Assembly (NCBI GenBank): GCA_963826145.1
Contig: CAWGVW010000001.1
Coordinates: 558,001-622,000, forward strand
Direction: 5' to 3'
From: JBGPLJ01 sp963826145
Lineage (GTDB): Bacteria > Pseudomonadota > Gammaproteobacteria > Steroidobacterales > Steroidobacteraceae
DNA length: 64,000 bases
The translations under genes and the position numbers were made by a program. The notes beneath the pieces were generated by a model. It was given only the letters and a program-made list of their open reading frames with translations. It was not told the origin of the DNA and ran no database searches. Positions 60,437-64,000 of this stretch are shown piece by piece (the first letter of the stretch is position 1; each line of letters begins with the position of its first letter).

Positions 60437-62867
60437 ATGAACCCAAAATATTTTTGGCGAGCTTCGACGCTGCTGCTCGCGTCGGTCACGGCGATGCCGC
60501 TCGCGGCCGTCGCCGCCGAGCAGGCTGCCACCGAGCCGGACACCATTGGTGAGATCGTCGTTACTGCGACGAAGCGCGAAAGCACGGTGCAGAACGTGCC
60601 GTTCTCGATCGCCGCGATGACTGACGAGAAGATCCGCGAGAGCGGTGCAAACAACCTCATCGATCTCGCCCACAACGTGGCGGGCCTTGCCATTGCGGAC
60701 CTTGGCCCTGGCCAGAGCCAGATGGCCATCCGCGGCATCAGCGCGGGTCAGGTCATTCGCGATCAGCCGGGCGTGAAAGAGCAGGTGGGTGTGTACCTCG
60801 ACGAGTCGCCCATCTCGGTGGCCCTCTTCACGCCTGACCTCGACCTCTATGACCTCAATCGATTCGAAGTGCTGCGCGGCCCGCAGGGCACGCTGTTCGG
60901 CGCCGGATCGACGTCGGGCACGGTGCGCTACATCACGAATCAACCGAAGCTCGATCAGTTTGAAGCGTCCGCCGAGTTGGGTGCTTCGACGGTCTACCAC
61001 GGCAGCGAGGGCTACAGCGTCAAGGGCATGGTGAACCTGCCGATGGGCGGAATCGCCGCGGCGCGCCTCGTTGGTTTCTATAACTACCTGCCGGGCTGGG
61101 TCGATGCGCGACAGCCGGATGGCAGCGTCGAAAAGGATGTCAACACGGGCGATCGCACGGGCGGACGCCTGTCGGTCCTCATCCAGCCGACGGACAACAT
61201 CAGGATCACTCCGCGAATCGTCTACCAGAAACTGTCGACCGACGGTTACCCGCGCGTGGACCTCTGGAACATTCTCGGCAATCCGACCGGCGCCCTGCAG
61301 AATCAGCCTGCGGACAATTTCGGTGACTACGAGCAGTATCGCCAGCAGCGCGAGGGCATCGACGACGACTTCACGCTCGGCGACCTGAAGCTCGACTTCG
61401 ACTTCGGTGGCGCGAGCCTGACCTCGATCAGTTCCTACACGGACCGCAAGGTAACCGTGTTGCGCGATGCTTCGCAGCTGACCGGCAGCGTGACGGTCGA
61501 CATCGGTGGCACGGCTGCGCAAGCCCGCCTCGACTCGCCGCTCTACGATCGCACCAAGCTCCAGGTATTCAGCCAGGAACTGCGCCTGCAGTCGGTCGGC
61601 GACCACACGGTCGACTGGCTGCTCGGCGGCTTCTATCAGGACGTTGATCGTCACTATGGCCAGGAATTGCCGACGCCTGGCTACGACGCGGTGCTCATTG
61701 GTCTCGGCTTCCCGCCAAACACCGCGTTCGGCGCACCGGCCGACATGCCGTTCTATTCGAACCTCAGCTACACGCTCAAGCAGTACGGCCTCTTCGGCGA
61801 AGCCACTTGGCACGCGAGCGAGCGGTGGGCGTTTACCGGCGGCTTGCGCTATTACAAGTTCAACGAGGACCGCACGCTGATCTTCGGCGGCTTCTTCTCC
61901 GATCCCACCGAACCTGACCGTGTATCCGAACGGCATCCCGGGCAAGACGGATTCGGACGGTGTTTCGCCGCGCCTGATCGTCAGCTTCCATCCGACGGAC
62001 GACATCGCGCTCAATCTCCAGTATTCGAAGGGATTCCGCCTGGGCGGCATCAACGATCCGATCAACGTGCCGCTGTGCTCGCCGGATGACCTGCTGGTCT
62101 TCGGCAGCCAGGGAACGTGGAAGGACGAAAAGAACGAGAACTATGAAATCGGCCTCAAGATGCGCTCGAACGACCGCCGCTACACCTTCAACGTTTCGGC
62201 GTTCATCACGGACATCGACGACCTGCAGGCGACGACTACGGCCGGTACCTGCTCGTCGCGTATCGTGTTCAACGTACCGAAGGCCCGCAGCCAGGGCTGG
62301 GAAATGGAGTTCTTCGGTCAGCCGACCGCCAACTGGGACTTCGGCATTTCGATGTCGGTTGTCGATGCAAAGCTCCTGACCTCAGTGACTTCGACCAATG
62401 GAGCGGGTAACACGGTTGTTGTGGGCGGCCTTGCGGAAGGTTCGCAGCTGCCGACGGCATCGAAGCTCCAGGGTGTCGCGAGCATCGGCTATACGCTGCC
62501 GCTCATGGATGGCACCAAGAGCCTCTACACGAACCTCATCTGGCAGCATAACGGCACGTCGTACTCGCAGTTCGAGAACGAAGTGGCGAACTTCGGCCAG
62601 ATCGGCGGCGCTGGCGCGCGGCTGATCACGCTCGCGCCGACGGCGATCACGTCGTACAGCTTCGCTGCGCAGATCCCGGACCTCGACGTCGCGAACTTGA
62701 GGTTCGGCCTCAAGGCCGACACCTGGGACGCGGCGCTCTACGCGAACAACCTGTTCGACGAGCGCCAGTCTCTCGCGCTTGACTACGAACGCGGCCGCAG
62801 CGCTCGTGTCGGCAACATCATCAACCAGCCGCGTACGATCGGGGTGCTCTTCGGCATGAAGTTCTGA
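60437..62867 (+). CDS. TonB-dependent outer membrane receptor, frameshifted
   Basis: Signal peptide (1-26) followed by DTIGEIVVTATKRES, a TonB-box-like segment with the ITVTA-type start seen in many Xanthomonadales receptors. Then the plug domain (SGANNLIDLAHNVAGLAI, LNRFEVLRGPQGTLFGAGST) and a 22-strand barrel ending with aromatic PRTIGVLFGMKF. One extra base near 61904-61909 (CCCACC) splits it: removing one C reads FFSDPPNLTVYPNGIPG and gives 809 residues. The first frame otherwise ends at 62089. The ligand is unknown; neighbouring histidine-degradation genes suggest uptake of a nutrient (weak inference). Confidence 0.85.
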
Positions 62868-62892
62868 TCGCGACGTTCATTGGTCGAAATAA

Positions 62893-62930
62893 AAAGCCCC
62901 GGCGGGTGCAAGCCTGCCGGGGCTTTGTTT
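62893..62930. terminator. Bidirectional rho-independent terminator
   Basis: AAAGCCCCGGC (62893-62903) pairs with GCCGGGGCTTT (62916-62926), loop 12 bases, followed by GTTTTG and preceded by AAATAAAA. It lies between the convergent receptor and DUF4145 genes and can serve both. Confidence 0.9.
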
Positions 62931-62951
62931 TGCGCGCTCTCTGCGGCCAGT

Positions 62952-63674
62952 TCAGGCGCCGGTGCGCGTGACCGAGGAGATGGGCGTGACCTTGTTCGCT
63001 TCGTCGGCGAAGAACCGGCGGACCATCATCGCCTGCTGCATGCGGCCTTTGCGGATGTAGACCTGGTAGAGCATGTCCTTCATCACTTCGAGGAGCATCC
63101 CCGCCTGGTACGCGTCTGGAAGCGGCATCGGCGCCGGCGACTCGCCGTCGCGGCTGAAAAGGATCGTCTTGATGTCGACGAAGGTGCCCGCGTCGACTTC
63201 CGCCATCTCGCGCACTTCATTCAGCTGGTCGTAGACCTGGAGCTTGCCGGCCTCGCCGAGATTCGCGAAAACGGCCTGCGCGACGCGCCGGCACATCGAC
63301 GCGAAAGCATTGAGGCAGCCAGCCGTATAGCAGCTGAGCGCTTCCTTGAAGAGCTCTTCGACTTCCTCGGGAAGGTAGGTGTAGGTGAATTTCTCGCGGG
63401 CGCGCTCGATCTCGACGAAGTGGCTCGAGAGCTCGATGCGGTTAGCCGCATACACCTTCGCGGTGTAGCGCAGGAAGATCGGTTCGTTGCAGGCATCGCA
63501 CCGGTAGACGACGCCGACGTGCTTCGGCTTGTTCGCCGCGAGCGCGGCGAACGACGGAACGGCGACGGCGGTGATGTGCGAGAGCACCTGGCAATGCGGA
63601 CAGGTGACCGCCAGATTATGTTCCTGGTCGTGGTTGAGCCGATTGTTGACGTCGATATGAACCGACATTCGCAT
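62952..63674 (-). CDS. DUF4145-domain protein with zinc ribbon
   Basis: A 240-residue protein. An N-terminal zinc-ribbon-like pair, CPHC near residue 25 and CDAC near 59, is followed by the helical DUF4145 core (LPEEVEELFKEALSCYTAGC, AFASMCRRVAQAVFANLGEA). DUF4145 occurs in restriction- and defence-associated proteins as well as stand-alone forms like this; function here is unknown. Either Met1 (63674) or Met3 (63668) may start it. Confidence 0.8.
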   Translation of the reverse strand: MRMSVHIDVNNRLNHDQEHNLAVTCPHCQVLSHITAVAVPSFAALAANKPKHVGVVYRCDACNEPIFLRYTAKVYAANRIELSSHFVEIERAREKFTYTYLPEEVEELFKEALSCYTAGCLNAFASMCRRVAQAVFANLGEAGKLQVYDQLNEVREMAEVDAGTFVDIKTILFSRDGESPAPMPLPDAYQAGMLLEVMKDMLYQVYIRKGRMQQAMMVRRFFADEANKVTPISSVTRTGA

Positions 63675-63716
63675 TTCCCCTAGGAAAGCGAGTGTAGCTG
63701 AAATTCCGTGCGTAGA

Positions 63717-64000
63717 TCAGCGCGAACGCTGCGCGGAATCCGCGACGGCGAATGCACCACGCTCAAGCTCGGCGGCGAGCGTTGCGATCGGCTGGTCGAG
63801 CCGGTGATCGCGCGGGTTGTAGGGCACATACCGACGCACCTTCGCGTGTATGTCCTCTAGCGGCGCGGACGTCTTGAGTGGGCGCGTCGCGTCGATGGCG
63901 TGGGCGGCGGCCAGGAGCTCGATCGCGAGAATGTAACCGCAGTTGTCACAGATGCGGCGCAGCTTGTGGCCGGCCCAGGGTGCCATCGAGACGTGATCCT
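63717..64000 (-). CDS. hutH: Histidine ammonia-lyase, C-terminal part (5' end outside window)
   Basis: The frame is open at the window edge. DHVSMAPWAGHKLRRICDNC and ILAIELLAAAHAIDATRPLK match the C-terminal helical region of HutH, which deaminates histidine to urocanate, the substrate of HutU encoded at 58600-60273. The final residues (DQPIATLAAELERGAFAVAD) are as expected. The MIO active-site tripeptide lies outside the window. Confidence 0.92.
   Translation of the reverse strand, partial: DHVSMAPWAGHKLRRICDNCGYILAIELLAAAHAIDATRPLKTSAPLEDIHAKVRRYVPYNPRDHRLDQPIATLAAELERGAFAVADSAQRSR

Overview
The window is a high-G+C gammaproteobacterial chromosome segment, probably from the Xanthomonadales/Nevskiales/Steroidobacterales neighbourhood. 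That placement rests on gene content and order, since no rRNA is present. There is no CRISPR array, phage or complete insertion sequence. About two thirds is housekeeping DNA in an order known from Pseudomonas-type genomes: queA-tgt-yajC-secD-secF ... suhB-trmJ-isc genes-ndk-rlmN-pilW-rodZ-hisS-yfgM-bamB-der ... xseA ... guaB-guaA ... tadA-mltF ... purL. Against that backbone the losses and insertions stand out.

Layout. 1-8.1 kb: the end of a class I fumarase, then a thiolase / enoyl-CoA hydratase / SDR operon divergent from a fused isobutyryl-CoA mutase (IcmF), together a short or branched acyl-CoA catabolic block, then a PlsC acyltransferase. 8.4-13.8 kb: xerD-dsbC, 7Fe ferredoxin, Nudix hydrolase, tRNA-Leu(CAA), and an ECF sigma / zinc anti-sigma / double-PDZ operon. 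13.9-19.3 kb: tRNA queuosine synthesis and the Sec accessory complex. 19.5-21.9 kb: inserted TerC and amino-acid permease genes. 21.9-33.4 kb: suhB to der, with iscR, hscBA-fdx-iscX and ispG missing and an IscU-like protein that has lost two of three ligand cysteines. 33.4-36.6 kb: xseA with a LytM-type peptidase and a deacetylase. 36.6-40.9 kb: a membrane protein and guaBA. 40.9-50.3 kb: an accessory island between guaA and tadA in which most products are predicted to be exported: Tat-type aldo/keto reductase, SDR-SnoaL fusion, internally duplicated secreted protein, CocE-type hydrolase, SnoaL protein, PQQ-dehydrogenase lipoprotein and membrane proteins. 50.4-60.3 kb: tadA, mltF, tRNA-Ser(CGA), an orphan T6SS-type TagH, DUF1820, purL and hutU. 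60.4-64 kb: a TonB-dependent receptor, a DUF4145 protein and the end of hutH.

Three things deserve attention. First, there are large nested palindromes at 19.3 and 54.4 kb that share a core but have different, still self-complementary, outer arms. A smaller GGGGACAG-type palindrome lies at 0.9 kb, and a copy of that type is nested inside the 19.3-kb element. Second, eight single-base frameshifts can be located; five fall within 6.4 kb of the accessory island. Most look like one extra base. Either the island is decaying or the assembly carries indel errors, so gene integrity should be judged with care. Third, the isc/rodZ/hisS region is degenerate, and rodZ runs without a stop codon into hisS.
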